Assembly (NCBI RefSeq): GCF_000741205.1 | Contig: NZ_JGYW01000004.1 | Coordinates: 62,001-126,000, forward strand | DNA: 64,000 bases | Origin: Bifidobacterium gallicum DSM 20093 = LMG 11596 | GTDB taxonomy: Bacteria > Actinomycetota > Actinomycetes > Actinomycetales > Bifidobacteriaceae | Direction of reading: 5' to 3' | Shown: positions 8,853 to 16,894 of the stretch, piece after piece | How positions within the stretch are numbered: position 1 is the stretch's first letter | Layout: each line of letters opens with the position of its first letter | Made by a program: the position numbers and the translations under genes | The notes under the pieces: model-generated | Told to the model about the DNA's origin: nothing | What the model saw: only the letters and a program-made list of their open reading frames with translations | The model's database searches: none

Positions 8853-8876
8853 CTTGCAAAATCCACTGTTTGCAAG
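8853..8876. promoter_or_regulatory. 24-bp inverted repeat, possible operator
   Basis: CTTGCAAA and TTTGCAAG form perfect 8-bp half-sites around an 8-base spacer. Four bases further on lies a second palindrome, TAAAAGCTTTTA (8880-8891). Both are in the 362-base divergent gap between glnR and a membrane protein gene. The rest of this gap shows no gene. The binding protein is unknown. Confidence 0.4.
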
Positions 8877-9103
8877 TGGTAAAAGCTTTTATCGGGGGTC
8901 ACTGAGTGAGGTCGTGCAATCGTTTTCACTTCCCGTTGCGACCCGTAGTTTCATCATTGGTATTTCCGTGGCGTCCCCCTGGCGATTCCTGCGCGCCCAA
9001 TCACCGCCCCGCATACTGATGAGCATCGCGCCCAACCGGCTTATGCCGTGGTGTAGGCACAGGGCTAGATTGGAAACTATTGATTCAAGGAAGGAACACG
9101 CAC

Positions 9104-9892
9104 ATGGCATCCACCCCGCAGCAGCACGAGGAACTGACAACGGTCGAAGTGACTGGCCCTGCCGACCGCAAACCCTATGGTTGGCTGATCCTCGTGCAAG
9201 TCATCGCGTATGCGGTGCTGGTGTTGTTGTCGCTGATTCCATTCGGTTCAGGCGAGACCGCCAACTCGGTGGCCACCACGTTCATGACTACGGCCGTAGC
9301 TGCGCTGATTGTCATTGAAGCATTCACTTGCCCATACCGTGTCAATGCGTCGGGGCGTGCGATTGCCGTGGTGGCCGGATTCTTGGCATTGTTCTGTGCG
9401 ACGACCACGTTCATGGGCAATGTCATGAACATGCGCGACGCGAACTCGCATCAATCGGTCATACTGAGCCAGTTGCCATGCTCATGGGCCGCAGGCGTTG
9501 GCGTGCTGCTGATTGCGTTGATCGTGGTCGCGTTCATCCGCCAGATGGCGCGTGAACACCGCACGAATCTGATTGAGCATCTGTCCAAAGACATCGCGAT
9601 CAGTGTCACTTGCATCATGGCTTCAGGCTGGTGCTTCTTGCCGATGCTGCTGCAAAACATGGGCATGGCCAAGCAAGATGGCTCGACGACGCTGCGCATT
9701 GCCACGCTGATCATTGTGCTGATTGTGGTCGTGGCCGCTATCGCGTTGGCGGCGGCCGCTTATATTTGGCATCGCAGCGTGTCGGTGCCGAACCAAGTGC
9801 ATTTGCCTTGGCTTGGCATGGCCCTGCTGCCCGTCATGCTCACGGGCGCCATCGTGGGTTTGGGTGCGTTGGGTATGGTGCTGTTGGGCTGA
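9104..9892 (+). CDS. Polytopic membrane protein of unknown function
   Basis: I do not recognise the family. The 262-residue product has a short hydrophilic N-terminus (about 25 residues) and then about seven hydrophobic spans, at roughly 30-50, 58-78, 86-105, 130-148, 170-190, 204-228 and 236-262. There is no signal for a transporter motif, enzyme motif or metal site. The ATG at 9104 is preceded by AAGGAAGGA at good spacing, which fixes the start against an upstream in-frame ATG at 9080. It is transcribed divergently from glnR across a gap that holds an operator-like inverted repeat. Confidence 0.75.
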   Translation: MASTPQQHEELTTVEVTGPADRKPYGWLILVQVIAYAVLVLLSLIPFGSGETANSVATTFMTTAVAALIVIEAFTCPYRVNASGRAIAVVAGFLALFCATTTFMGNVMNMRDANSHQSVILSQLPCSWAAGVGVLLIALIVVAFIRQMAREHRTNLIEHLSKDIAISVTCIMASGWCFLPMLLQNMGMAKQDGSTTLRIATLIIVLIVVVAAIALAAAAYIWHRSVSVPNQVHLPWLGMALLPVMLTGAIVGLGALGMVLLG

Positions 9893-9915
9893 CGAAGCCG
9901 ATGGTCAATCGCCGA

Positions 9916-10617
9916 TTATTCCCTGGCAGCTTCGGATTCACTGATGCGGCTCTTGGGTTCATCGGGGATGATCGGAAATGAATTTTTTGGAGCCGGACAA
10001 ACCGGAAACCAATATTTCCAGTCCCCGAAACGCACGGCACCCTTGACGTCGGTGACATACATGAACGCGTCGCGCGGAATGACCGTATGGTAATCCATGT
10101 CACCGCGCGTGACGAGCTCGATGCCTCCCTCACGCAACGCGTCGTGCGCGGCTGTATAACAGTTGAACTCGAGCAGGTCGTAAGCCGGCGGATTTGCGCA
10201 CAACTGTTCCACGTAAGCGTGAATCGAGTCGTACGATTCGGGAGCGAACGCCATGGCCAAAGCCGCATCCATATGCTCGTTCCAATAATTGCCGGGAGCG
10301 CCGTGAATAATCCAGCCTTGGGCTTGCTGAATCTGGTTGAACGGCTCGGGATCCTTGATCACAGCGACCTTGCCGGGGGCGCGCACGGCAGAACCATGCC
10401 GGTAAAACGAATACGTGGTGATCGGGCCGTTGACGCGGCCGAGGCCTAGCACACAATGGCCTTCGAGCCAAGCGGCCTGCATGTTGAAAAACAGGAACGC
10501 GTTGTAATAGTCGTCGGGCACCTGAACCTGCTCGTCGGCCGGTATGGCATCATGCTGCTGGATGCGGTGCTCGCGATCGAGGTCGACGCGCATGCGAAGT
10601 TGTGACAATGGTTCCAT
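9916..10617 (-). CDS. Unknown protein, possible permuted NlpC/P60-like fold
   Basis: A 233-residue soluble protein that I do not recognise with certainty. The start at 10617 is chosen because AAGGAGG lies just upstream; the frame runs further up but those residues are low-complexity and arginine/cysteine-rich. Two features recall permuted papain-like (NlpC/P60, LRAT-like) proteins: an early histidine in GHCVLGLGRVNG, and later an Asn-Cys followed by a helix in FNCYTAAHDALREGG. In those families such His and Cys residues form the active site. This is a weak motif argument. Aromatic residues are frequent in the central region. It is convergent with the membrane protein gene, with 23 bases between stop codons. 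Confidence 0.55.
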   Translation of the reverse strand: MEPLSQLRMRVDLDREHRIQQHDAIPADEQVQVPDDYYNAFLFFNMQAAWLEGHCVLGLGRVNGPITTYSFYRHGSAVRAPGKVAVIKDPEPFNQIQQAQGWIIHGAPGNYWNEHMDAALAMAFAPESYDSIHAYVEQLCANPPAYDLLEFNCYTAAHDALREGGIELVTRGDMDYHTVIPRDAFMYVTDVKGAVRFGDWKYWFPVCPAPKNSFPIIPDEPKSRISESEAARE

Positions 10618-11013
10618 CCCGGCCTCCTTGCGGCTGCGTAACTTCCAAGCATAAGGCGTCAAGCTCGAAGCAGACGGTGAGGAGCGGCAATATCGCCGCA
10701 GAAGAACAAGAGCTGCGAGGATGCAAGGGGTGCAGGAAAACAAAGATTGGGTGAGAACAAGGGCGTGAAGGCAAGAACTGCAGAAGAAGTAGAGAAAGTA
10801 GAGACTGGAAAAACGAGGGCTCGGAAGAATGAGGTGCGCAGGGGAGCGGGAACCGCGGAAAACTAAGGAAACGCACGCGCATAAAAAAACCGCTGCACCA
10901 CGGATGAGCGTGATGCAGCGGCGAACGAGAGATGGCGAGCCGGTCAGGGGGTGGCGAACGCGGCGAGTGTTATCAACGCGGCGGACACATTCCTGTGACG
11001 GGCTCGAACGCAA
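10618..11013. other. 396-base gap: purine-rich segment and ppa terminator
   Basis: Between ppa and the unknown protein gene the plus strand is purine-rich from about 10685 to 10870 (many AAGAA, GAGAA and GGAAAA runs). The part from 10882 to 10921 is the ppa terminator. I see no gene; the open frames here are extensions of the downstream gene or low-complexity. Confidence 0.5.
10882..10921 (-). terminator. Intrinsic terminator of ppa
   Basis: On the minus strand CCGCTGCA and TGCAGCGG pair around a 16-base loop, followed by seven T residues. It lies about 90 bases after the ppa stop codon. Confidence 0.85.
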
Positions 11014-11535
11014 TCAGTCGTTGTCGTCGGCCTTTTCTTCGGCCTTCAGGGAAGCGGCGAGGCGCTCGCGAGCAGCCTTGATTTCCTTCTCGGCAGTGGC
11101 GGCGTCGGCCCAGTAATCGCCCGGCATGACGTCCTTGCCCGGCTCCAGAGCCTTGTACTGCTCGAAGAAGTGCTTGATCTCAGCCTTGTGGAAGTCGTCC
11201 ACGTCGTCGATGTCCTTGATCGAGTCGTAGCGCACGTCGGCGGGCACGCACAGGATCTTGTCGTCGCCACCCTCTTCGTCGACCATGTGATACAGGCCGA
11301 CGGCACGGCACTCGACGATGCAGCCCGGGAACACCGAGTTGCTCAGCATGACGAGGGCGTCCAGCGGATCGCCGTCCTCGCCGAGCGTGCCGTCAATGTA
11401 GCCGTAGTCATCGGGGTAGCCCATGGCTGTGAACAGCGTGCGGTCCAGGAAGACGCGGCCCGAGGCCTGGTCGACTTCATACTTGTTCTTGGAGCCGCGC
11501 GGAATTTCCACGACCACGTTGAACGTATCTGCCAT
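11014..11535 (-). CDS. ppa: Inorganic pyrophosphatase (family I)
   Basis: A soluble Mg-dependent enzyme of 173 residues that hydrolyses pyrophosphate to phosphate and pulls biosynthetic reactions forward. Family I landmarks are all present: VVEIPRGSKNKYEVD near the start, YPDDYGYIDGT, and the metal-binding signature DGDPLDALV at about 55-63. The later VPADVRYDSIKDI also matches the family. The C-terminus adds a charged Glu/Lys-rich helix. The start is supported by AAGGAG 9 bases upstream of the ATG. It lies downstream of the glgE-like gene but is separated from it by a hairpin terminator. Confidence 0.96.
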   Translation of the reverse strand: MADTFNVVVEIPRGSKNKYEVDQASGRVFLDRTLFTAMGYPDDYGYIDGTLGEDGDPLDALVMLSNSVFPGCIVECRAVGLYHMVDEEGGDDKILCVPADVRYDSIKDIDDVDDFHKAEIKHFFEQYKALEPGKDVMPGDYWADAATAEKEIKAARERLAASLKAEEKADDND

Positions 11536-11586
11536 GTTAGGTTCTCCTTACGCAAACAATGGACTTTATGTGAGCCCCACAATACG

Positions 11587-11618
11587 CGCCGCGCCCTACC
11601 GAGGGGTGGGGCGCGGCG
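11587..11618 (-). terminator. GC-rich hairpin between glgE-like gene and ppa
   Basis: CGCCGCGCCC (11587-11596) pairs with GGGCGCGGCG (11609-11618). On the minus strand a short AT stretch precedes it and no clear T-run follows, so termination may be partial. Confidence 0.55.
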
Positions 11619-11660
11619 AAATTAACTAGATGGATGCTGGTGAGTGTTGCAGCGGTTGGT

Positions 11661-13673
11661 TTAGTACTGCACGCTCAGGATGTGAGCCACGTCAGCCCAC
11701 GGAGCCAGCGACACGTAGTTGTCCCAGCTCCACTCGAACTCGTGTCCAGTCAACTCGTCCTTGACCTGGAACGGATGGTCGGTGGGCAGTCCCAGCTGGT
11801 CGAGGTCGAGATGGATGTTGGCGGGCTGGTCGTTGTTTGTATCCAGGTTGACGACCACGATCAGCGTGTCCGGCTTGCCCGTACCCGTGAACTCGGCCGG
11901 CGTGTGACGTACGAACGCCGTGATGAACGCATTGTTCGTCGGCAGCACGGTCAACGTGTGATAGCTGTGCAACGACGGGTGCTCGGCACGGATGCGGTTG
12001 AGCGAGGTGACGAGTTCGGCGATGCCCTTGTCTTCAGCCTTCGACCAGTCGCGTGCCACAGCCTGTTCGGTTTCGTCGATGACGGGAGCCTCAGTGCCTT
12101 CACGCTGCAGGTTTTCAACCAGCTCATAGCCGGCGGTGATGCCCCAGCTTGCCGATCCCATGGCGGCCAGTACGGCGCGAATTGCGAAGCCGGTCACGCC
12201 GTTGTCACGCAGGTAATCAGTCATGATCACATGCGACGCCGGCCAGAAGGAGCGGTGCTCATAGAATCCGGTTTCGCCGTTGGTTTGCGCCAAATAAGCG
12301 TCGAGCTCTTGCTTGGTGTTGCGCCACGGGAATTGGCAATCGGACTGCGTGAATCCGGCGTAGCCCAGCGCGCGCATGGCGGCGGGATGCGTATGGTCTT
12401 CCGCCAGGAACAGCACGCCCGCATGCTTTTTGGTCACGGCTGCAATCACGGACTGCCAGAAGCCCAGCGGCTTGCAAGCGGCGTTAGCGGCGCGGAACAC
12501 GGTCACGCCAGCATCAGCCCAAGCCAGGAGCTGACGGGTCGTGTCTTTGTCGGTGTCCTTGGCGCCAGGAGTGATGTCGAGGGCGACTTCGAGACCCAGG
12601 TCATGAGCCTTTGTGCAGAACGTCTGCAATGCCGCCGATTCCGACTCGTTGTCGGGATCGGCCAAATTGGAGGCTTCGCTCGTGGGGTTCGTGGGTATGA
12701 ATGCGGGCAGATGCACAATCGTGAAACCTTCGGCCTTCGCTCGTTGCAAACCGCTTGTGGACGAGCTCAATGTACCGGGGGTGATCGTGCCGTCGCCATT
12801 GGAAGTGGCGCCTTCCGACTTCGGGAAGAACGCGTACCACGAGGAGAAGCTCGACTCGGAGCGCTCCACGCGCAGCGGGCACGGGTGACTTGTAGCAACG
12901 TCATCACGCAGCGGATTCGACAGATGTAGCTGCTGAATCGCATCGGCTGTGGCGGCGGCCAGGCGCTCCTCAAACGAGAGAGTCGTGTCGGCGAGCTGCT
13001 TGGCGGCTGCCGTCAGTTCTTTCTTCTGTGCGGCATTGAGTTTGGTTTCCTTCGTCTTGGACCAACGCGTCAACAGTTCCACGCCGGCGTCAAGCACTGT
13101 GTTGGACACGATGTCAGCTGGTTTTTCAGTTTCGCGCAGCCATGTGGCATACGGGTCGCTCCAACCTTCAATCGTGAGGGTATGGGCGCCGAGTTGACGC
13201 TTGAGCGTGGCGAATTCATCGTCCCACGGCTTGCATGCGGACGGCTCTCCAGCCTGCAGCATGGCGGTGAATGTTGCCGTGTCGGCATCGGTGCAGGTCA
13301 TCGGCACCGACTGCAAGATTTTGCCTCGCGCTGTGCTGAGTACTGCTGTGGCGCCGATGATGGCATCGCCATCAGCGACGACCTGGGCGCTGACCGTAAA
13401 CGGTTCGCCGAGTGCCACGCGAGCGGGGAACATGCCGTTTTCAGCATAAGGAGCCACGTTGAGCACGGCGATGCGGCCGAACACGCCGGGTTCCGGCGCC
13501 GTGGTGGCGCTTGTGGACCTGGTGGTCTTGCGTGTGCGCGAAGTGGTTTTGGCGGACTTGGACTTGGTCGCTGCTTGAGCGGCGGAAACCTCGGCTACGC
13601 TCGAGGTGGCGGAAGCGGAATCGTGACGGCCAACCTCCGTCACTTCGTTAGTTGTTGGTGTTGTATCTACCAT
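11661..13673 (-). CDS. GlgE-family maltosyltransferase homologue lacking catalytic residues
   Basis: This 670-residue protein follows GlgE (alpha-1,4-glucan:maltose-1-phosphate maltosyltransferase, GH13_3) across its length: an N-terminal beta domain (RIAVLNVAPYAENGMFPARV), a WYAFFPKSEG region, the GFTQS...WRNTKQEL block, AIRAVLAA...WGITAGYEL and a C-terminal beta domain. In active GlgE the nucleophile lies in FRVDNPHTKP; here the same place reads FRAANAACKP (about residue 393), so the Asp is Ala. The NTPDILH segment with another catalytic Asp is replaced by WPASHVI. The conserved insert around KYQDIYPINFD is absent between VALDIT and the nucleophile strand. The general acid Glu is kept (AEDHTHP). 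Comparison is from memory of the mycobacterial and Streptomyces sequences. I infer a pseudoenzyme. The start at 13673 lacks a ribosome site but follows a TACAAT box; the frame extends upstream to 13799. Confidence 0.85.
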   Translation of the reverse strand: MVDTTPTTNEVTEVGRHDSASATSSVAEVSAAQAATKSKSAKTTSRTRKTTRSTSATTAPEPGVFGRIAVLNVAPYAENGMFPARVALGEPFTVSAQVVADGDAIIGATAVLSTARGKILQSVPMTCTDADTATFTAMLQAGEPSACKPWDDEFATLKRQLGAHTLTIEGWSDPYATWLRETEKPADIVSNTVLDAGVELLTRWSKTKETKLNAAQKKELTAAAKQLADTTLSFEERLAAATADAIQQLHLSNPLRDDVATSHPCPLRVERSESSFSSWYAFFPKSEGATSNGDGTITPGTLSSSTSGLQRAKAEGFTIVHLPAFIPTNPTSEASNLADPDNESESAALQTFCTKAHDLGLEVALDITPGAKDTDKDTTRQLLAWADAGVTVFRAANAACKPLGFWQSVIAAVTKKHAGVLFLAEDHTHPAAMRALGYAGFTQSDCQFPWRNTKQELDAYLAQTNGETGFYEHRSFWPASHVIMTDYLRDNGVTGFAIRAVLAAMGSASWGITAGYELVENLQREGTEAPVIDETEQAVARDWSKAEDKGIAELVTSLNRIRAEHPSLHSYHTLTVLPTNNAFITAFVRHTPAEFTGTGKPDTLIVVVNLDTNNDQPANIHLDLDQLGLPTDHPFQVKDELTGHEFEWSWDNYVSLAPWADVAHILSVQY

Positions 13674-13681
13674 AGGCACAT

Positions 13682-13687
13682 ATTGTA
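13682..13687 (-). promoter_or_regulatory. Putative -10 box of the glgE-like gene (leaderless start)
   Basis: On the minus strand TACAAT lies eight bases before the ATG at 13673 and no Shine-Dalgarno sequence is present. This supports the chosen start. Confidence 0.45.
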
Positions 13688-13846
13688 GGGGGCAAGTGTT
13701 GCAACTCCGCCACATTGGGAAATATTTGAACTTTTTGGGCAACGGGTTGCATGGTGTGGCAAGCGTGATGGTTCTGGTGGCCTCGCGCGCAGCAGGCACA
13801 CTCGGGGAGGGATGCGCTAATCGTTGGTATCACGGCAATCCACTGT

Positions 13847-14090
13847 TGTGCATAGGTGTGTGGATGAATCTCGGTTACGTTATCCACAATGCTATGCGTA
13901 GTAGGGATTGGCCATAGGGAAATGGCGGAAATAAAAGGAAACGAAAGTGACCACTATGTGGCGCAACATGGGGATAACCGCCAGCTGACGTGAGTTATGC
14001 ACGGAAAATGTGTATAACGGGGGTGGGTGAGGAAGGAAGGGCGGTGGCGAGTTATCCACACAGCCGTGCCCGGCGACTTGGTTTTCCACA
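13847..14090. other. Cluster of DnaA-box-like 9-mers
   Basis: Within 244 bases of the 589-base gap before the surface protein gene there are eight sites close to the DnaA box TTATCCACA. Plus-strand sites are 13880-13888 (exact), 13995-14003 (TTATGCACG), 14052-14060 (exact) and 14082-14090 (TTTTCCACA). Minus-strand sites are 13847-13855 (CTATGCACA), 13859-13867 (TCATCCACA), 13969-13977 (TTATCCCCA) and 14009-14017 (TTATACACA). There is no dnaA, dnaN or rpmH nearby. The region has no open frame that looks coding. The site list was made by eye. Confidence 0.6.
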
Positions 14091-14262
14091 ATGACAGCCT
14101 TGACTGGCACGGGGGTATGCATGCTTGCCAAGCTCGAGAGTGACAGTCTGCAGGCAGTAACGTGGCAGGCGTCCGCGAATCGAGAGGGCGGTTGGCCGGC
14201 TCTGGAGGCAGTTGCCAATCGAATGGCGCAATGGGGCGTCATTCATGCGGAAGGGAGTGGTC

Positions 14263-15561
14263 GTGAACGCAAAGGCAAACAACACAGGACGATCCTGGCG
14301 GCGTGTGTGCGCAATGAGGACGCAACACATATGGCGGGTGGCGAGGCGCGCAATCGCCTCGTTGGTGACGGCGTGCGCCGCGGTGGGCGTGTCGATGATT
14401 GGCGCGGCAAACGCGTGGGCCGTGCAACAGGTGTATCCGAACTATATGGAGAGCCGGCCGATTGTGATTGACGGAACCTCACATATGATCGGCAGACTCG
14501 CTGTGGACGATGACGGGGAAGCTTACTACTGCATATCGTTTGAAGACAAAGCGGATTTCAAATTGGTCTCGTCGACCACTGCGCCCGACACGGATGAAGC
14601 GCGCCAAGTGGGATGGTTGTTGGCGCAATACTCGAGAACGACGGGAGCGCAGATGCTGCACAGCGCGCTCGCGATCATTATTCATGACGTGTTTGATACG
14701 TCCACGAACCCCAACTCGTGGGTCGACTTGCGCAGTATGGTCGCAACGGCCATTCCCTCAAGCTTCACGAAAGTTGATGAAGTATTGCAGGAGGCGCAAG
14801 CCAATGTGCTCGACCATGCGTCAATCGACGTGCAGTTCAATCAGGAAACCCATCAGGGGCGGGTGATTGTTGATGTGTATACCAAAACGGGGCAGCGTCC
14901 TGCCAGCGGCAAGTTCACGGTGAAGCTGAGTGGACCTGCTCGATGGGTGGGGGAGTCGGAACAGAACGCTGTGGAGGCTGATGCGACGAAGCAGCTGACG
15001 CTCGAATGGGAAGCGACAGGCGATGGGGAAGTGAGTTTTGCGGTAGAGGGATTGCAGTATTCGGTACTGCTGTTTGAAAGCAAACAGAACTTTGCGCGCA
15101 GAGGCGAGCCGTATTACGTGCTGATGAAAGAGGCTACGGCGGCGGTGAACGGGCCGGTTGTGGCTGAACCGGAGCCGGGGGATAAACCAGAACCACAGCC
15201 GGAACCTGGGGATGAAGGGGAACCGGGAGGCGAGCCGGAACCTGAACCGCAGCCGGAGCCCGGGGATGAACCTGATATCGACAAGGAGCCTGATGTTGAA
15301 AACGGACCGGACGAAAGTGATCGAAGCGATGTGGATGAAGTTGGTAACACGGCACCCATTACAACGCAGACCAAGTCCAGTGAACAGGTGAGATCGGAAC
15401 AATCCGCACAACCTCAGGCTGACGCGGAACAAAGCGCTCAACCATTGGCACAGACGGGATCGGGCATTGTTGAAGTGCTATGGTTGCTGGCGATTCTTGT
15501 GGCGACTGGCGCGTCGCTGATGGCGCTCGCAGGTTTTCATGTGCGCGATCAGAAGGGGTAG
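14263..15561 (+). CDS. Cell-wall-anchored surface protein with LAQTG sorting motif
   Basis: A 432-residue secreted protein. The N-terminus has a long basic region followed by a hydrophobic signal span (about 30-52) ending near ANAWA. A folded domain follows to about residue 285, then a proline/glutamate linker (repeats of PEPGD and PEPQPEP), an acidic segment, and a sorting signal LAQTGSG with a hydrophobic span and short charged tail. In the folded domain, YYCISFED and AQMLHSALAIIIHD recall the Cys and Gln regions of thioester (TQXA-type) adhesion domains; this is only suggestive. The GTG at 14263 is preferred because GGAAGGGAG precedes it; ATG 14245 and TTG 14212 are alternatives. No sortase gene is in the window. 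Confidence 0.8.
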   Translation: MNAKANNTGRSWRRVCAMRTQHIWRVARRAIASLVTACAAVGVSMIGAANAWAVQQVYPNYMESRPIVIDGTSHMIGRLAVDDDGEAYYCISFEDKADFKLVSSTTAPDTDEARQVGWLLAQYSRTTGAQMLHSALAIIIHDVFDTSTNPNSWVDLRSMVATAIPSSFTKVDEVLQEAQANVLDHASIDVQFNQETHQGRVIVDVYTKTGQRPASGKFTVKLSGPARWVGESEQNAVEADATKQLTLEWEATGDGEVSFAVEGLQYSVLLFESKQNFARRGEPYYVLMKEATAAVNGPVVAEPEPGDKPEPQPEPGDEGEPGGEPEPEPQPEPGDEPDIDKEPDVENGPDESDRSDVDEVGNTAPITTQTKSSEQVRSEQSAQPQADAEQSAQPLAQTGSGIVEVLWLLAILVATGASLMALAGFHVRDQKG

Positions 15562-15837
15562 CGACGAGATGAAGGTTGCCGCGGCGCGTGTGTTTCCGTT
15601 GAGAGGCGGTGGTCAGTGAGCTCATGTCAGCGATTGAAGAGCTGGGGGAGATGCCCAAAACATAATAAGGAATCTCTTTTACGAGATTGACCATTTTATG
15701 AGATAGAAGCCTGTTTTGCGTGAAAGTAAGGCTAGGATAATCCGTGATGGTAGTTGCAAAGATTCCGTCACAACAATGATGTCTGTGTCGAAGTTGGTGT
15801 GGTTGCCGTCTCCTTTTAAAATGGTTGTGTGTTGCAT

Positions 15838-15884
15838 GAACCGGCAGGATTTCGATTCATAGAAGAATCGATGCCTGCCGGTTC
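15838..15884. terminator. Long hairpin, possible terminator of the surface protein gene
   Basis: GAACCGGCAGG (15838-15848) pairs with CCTGCCGGTTC (15874-15884), and the inner CGATTC/GAATCG pair as well, giving an almost continuous stem with a 6-base loop. It lies 277 bases after the gene and has no strong T-run, so its role as terminator is uncertain. Confidence 0.5.
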
Positions 15885-16018
15885 GTGTGTTTATGGCCTG
15901 GATGCGGTCTGCGAAGCGGATTGCTTGGCGTATTACGGAGCAGATTGCGCGGTGCAAGTTGGATCCGATAAGCCGTGGGAATCAGTCACGCCTGAACTGC
16001 GATTGTTGATGTGCCGCG

Positions 16019-16204
16019 TTTGTACCACGGTGGAACGTTCGCGATACGGATTCGGGTCGAAAATGCACGTGTTTGTACCACGGTGGTACAGACGCGGTCA
16101 AAATGGGCGGGAATCCGTACTGCGTTTGTACCGCGGTGGTACGGAGACGGTACGGATTGGGCTGAAAAGAGCGAAGATGTGCCGCGTTTGTACCACGGTG
16201 GAAC
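16019..16204 (-). repeat. Array B: four palindromic repeats, same unit as array C
   Basis: Four copies of the palindrome GTACCAC(C/G)GTGGTAC flanked by TTT/AAA start at 16022, 16075, 16128 and 16190 (spacing 53, 53 and 62). The first and last have one arm changed to GGAAC, and the third has GTACCGC. On the minus strand each palindrome is followed by AAACGCG or AAACACG, then a GCATTTT-like stretch, then AATCCGTA, the same order as in array C on the plus strand at 56 kb. It lies between the convergent surface protein gene and tRNA-fMet. Confidence 0.85.
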
Positions 16205-16304
16205 GTTCGCGGTACGAATGCGGTATGGATATGAGGTTGGGGATGGGGGGCTGGGTGCTGTGGCTGTAGCCTCTAGGTGCGTGCCCGGTGTGGATTGTGC
16301 AGGT

Positions 16305-16500
16305 GGATGTGAGGGAGAGGCTCCGAGAGATGTGAGAGAGGTGAGAACGGTGCGAGGGATCAGGGAGAGGAGGGGTTATGTGAGAGGGGAGAGGGGATGT
16401 GGGAGAAGTGCGAACGGTGCGAGAGGTGAGGAATGAGGAAGAGGTGCAAGAGATAAGAGAGGGGCGGGAGACAAGGGAGGTGAGAGAGATAGGGGCAGTG
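16305..16500. repeat. Purine-rich tract of about 200 bases
   Basis: The plus strand is almost entirely A and G (units such as GAGAGG, GTGAGAGAGG and GGGAGA) with few pyrimidines. Such strand asymmetry can favour triplex (H-DNA) structures. No frame looks coding. Confidence 0.6.
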
Positions 16501-16532
16501 GGTTTCCCTAATCGGCGGTGGAAATGGGGCCC

Positions 16533-16576
16533 GGGGCACGGAATAGGCCAGGGGCACGGAATAGGCCAGGGGCACG
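16533..16576. repeat. 18-bp tandem repeat, 2.4 copies
   Basis: The unit GGGGCACGGAATAGGCCA occurs at 16533 and 16551 and begins again at 16569, just before the tRNA-fMet terminator. Confidence 0.8.
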
Positions 16577-16580
16577 TAAC

Positions 16581-16614
16581 AAAAAAGATCGGAAACCTTG
16601 TGGTTTCCGATCTT
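16581..16614 (-). terminator. Intrinsic terminator of tRNA-fMet
   Basis: On the minus strand AAGATCGGAAACC pairs with its complement around a four-base loop, followed by six T residues. It begins three bases after the encoded CCA of the tRNA. Confidence 0.9.
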
Positions 16615-16616
16615 AG

Positions 16617-16693
16617 TGGTAGCGGGGCATGGATTTGAACCATGGACCTCTGGGTTATGAGCCCAGCGAGCTACCGAGCTGCTCCACCCCGCG
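16617..16693 (-). tRNA. Initiator tRNA-fMet (anticodon CAT)
   Basis: The minus-strand sequence folds as a full tRNA with anticodon loop CTCATAA. Initiator features are visible: position 1 is C facing U72, so the first acceptor pair is missing, and the anticodon stem carries the three consecutive G-C pairs (CTGGG with CCCAG). The T loop is TTCAAAT in a CATGG/CCATG stem. The acceptor ends in CCCCGCT, discriminator A and an encoded CCA. An intrinsic terminator follows directly, so it is a single-gene unit. Confidence 0.95.
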
Positions 16694-16894
16694 TCGGTCG
16701 CTGTAAGCAACATCTCAATAAGATACGCTGTTCTGAACCCATGTCAACTCGGCGTGTCGCGTGCGGGGGTGCAACCTGCCGTCATGCCCCGAGAGTCCCG
16801 GCCCCCTTCGATTCCCGCTTTATGCGCCCATACCACTGTTCTCGCCTTGATTTCCGCCATCTGGCCTTTGGCAAACAACACCACCCCTTCTTGC

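Larger units (their letters stand above)
15562..16616. other. 1.05-kb gene-free region with repeats
   Basis: No credible gene is present. The segment holds, in order, an AT-richer part (15650-15830), a long hairpin (15838-15884), palindrome array B (16019-16204), a purine-rich tract (about 16305-16500), an 18-bp tandem repeat (16533-16576) and the tRNA-fMet terminator. The open frames across it translate the repeats. Confidence 0.65.

Noticed and set aside
13847-14090. Chromosomal origin oriC
   Set aside because: DnaA-like sites are clustered, but dnaA, dnaN, recF and rpmH are absent and no AT-rich unwinding region is evident; reported only as a DnaA-box cluster.
15829-16269. 146-residue cysteine-containing protein
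   Set aside because: The frame runs through a hairpin and array B; its repeated CRVCTTVERSRY peptide is a translation of the repeat.
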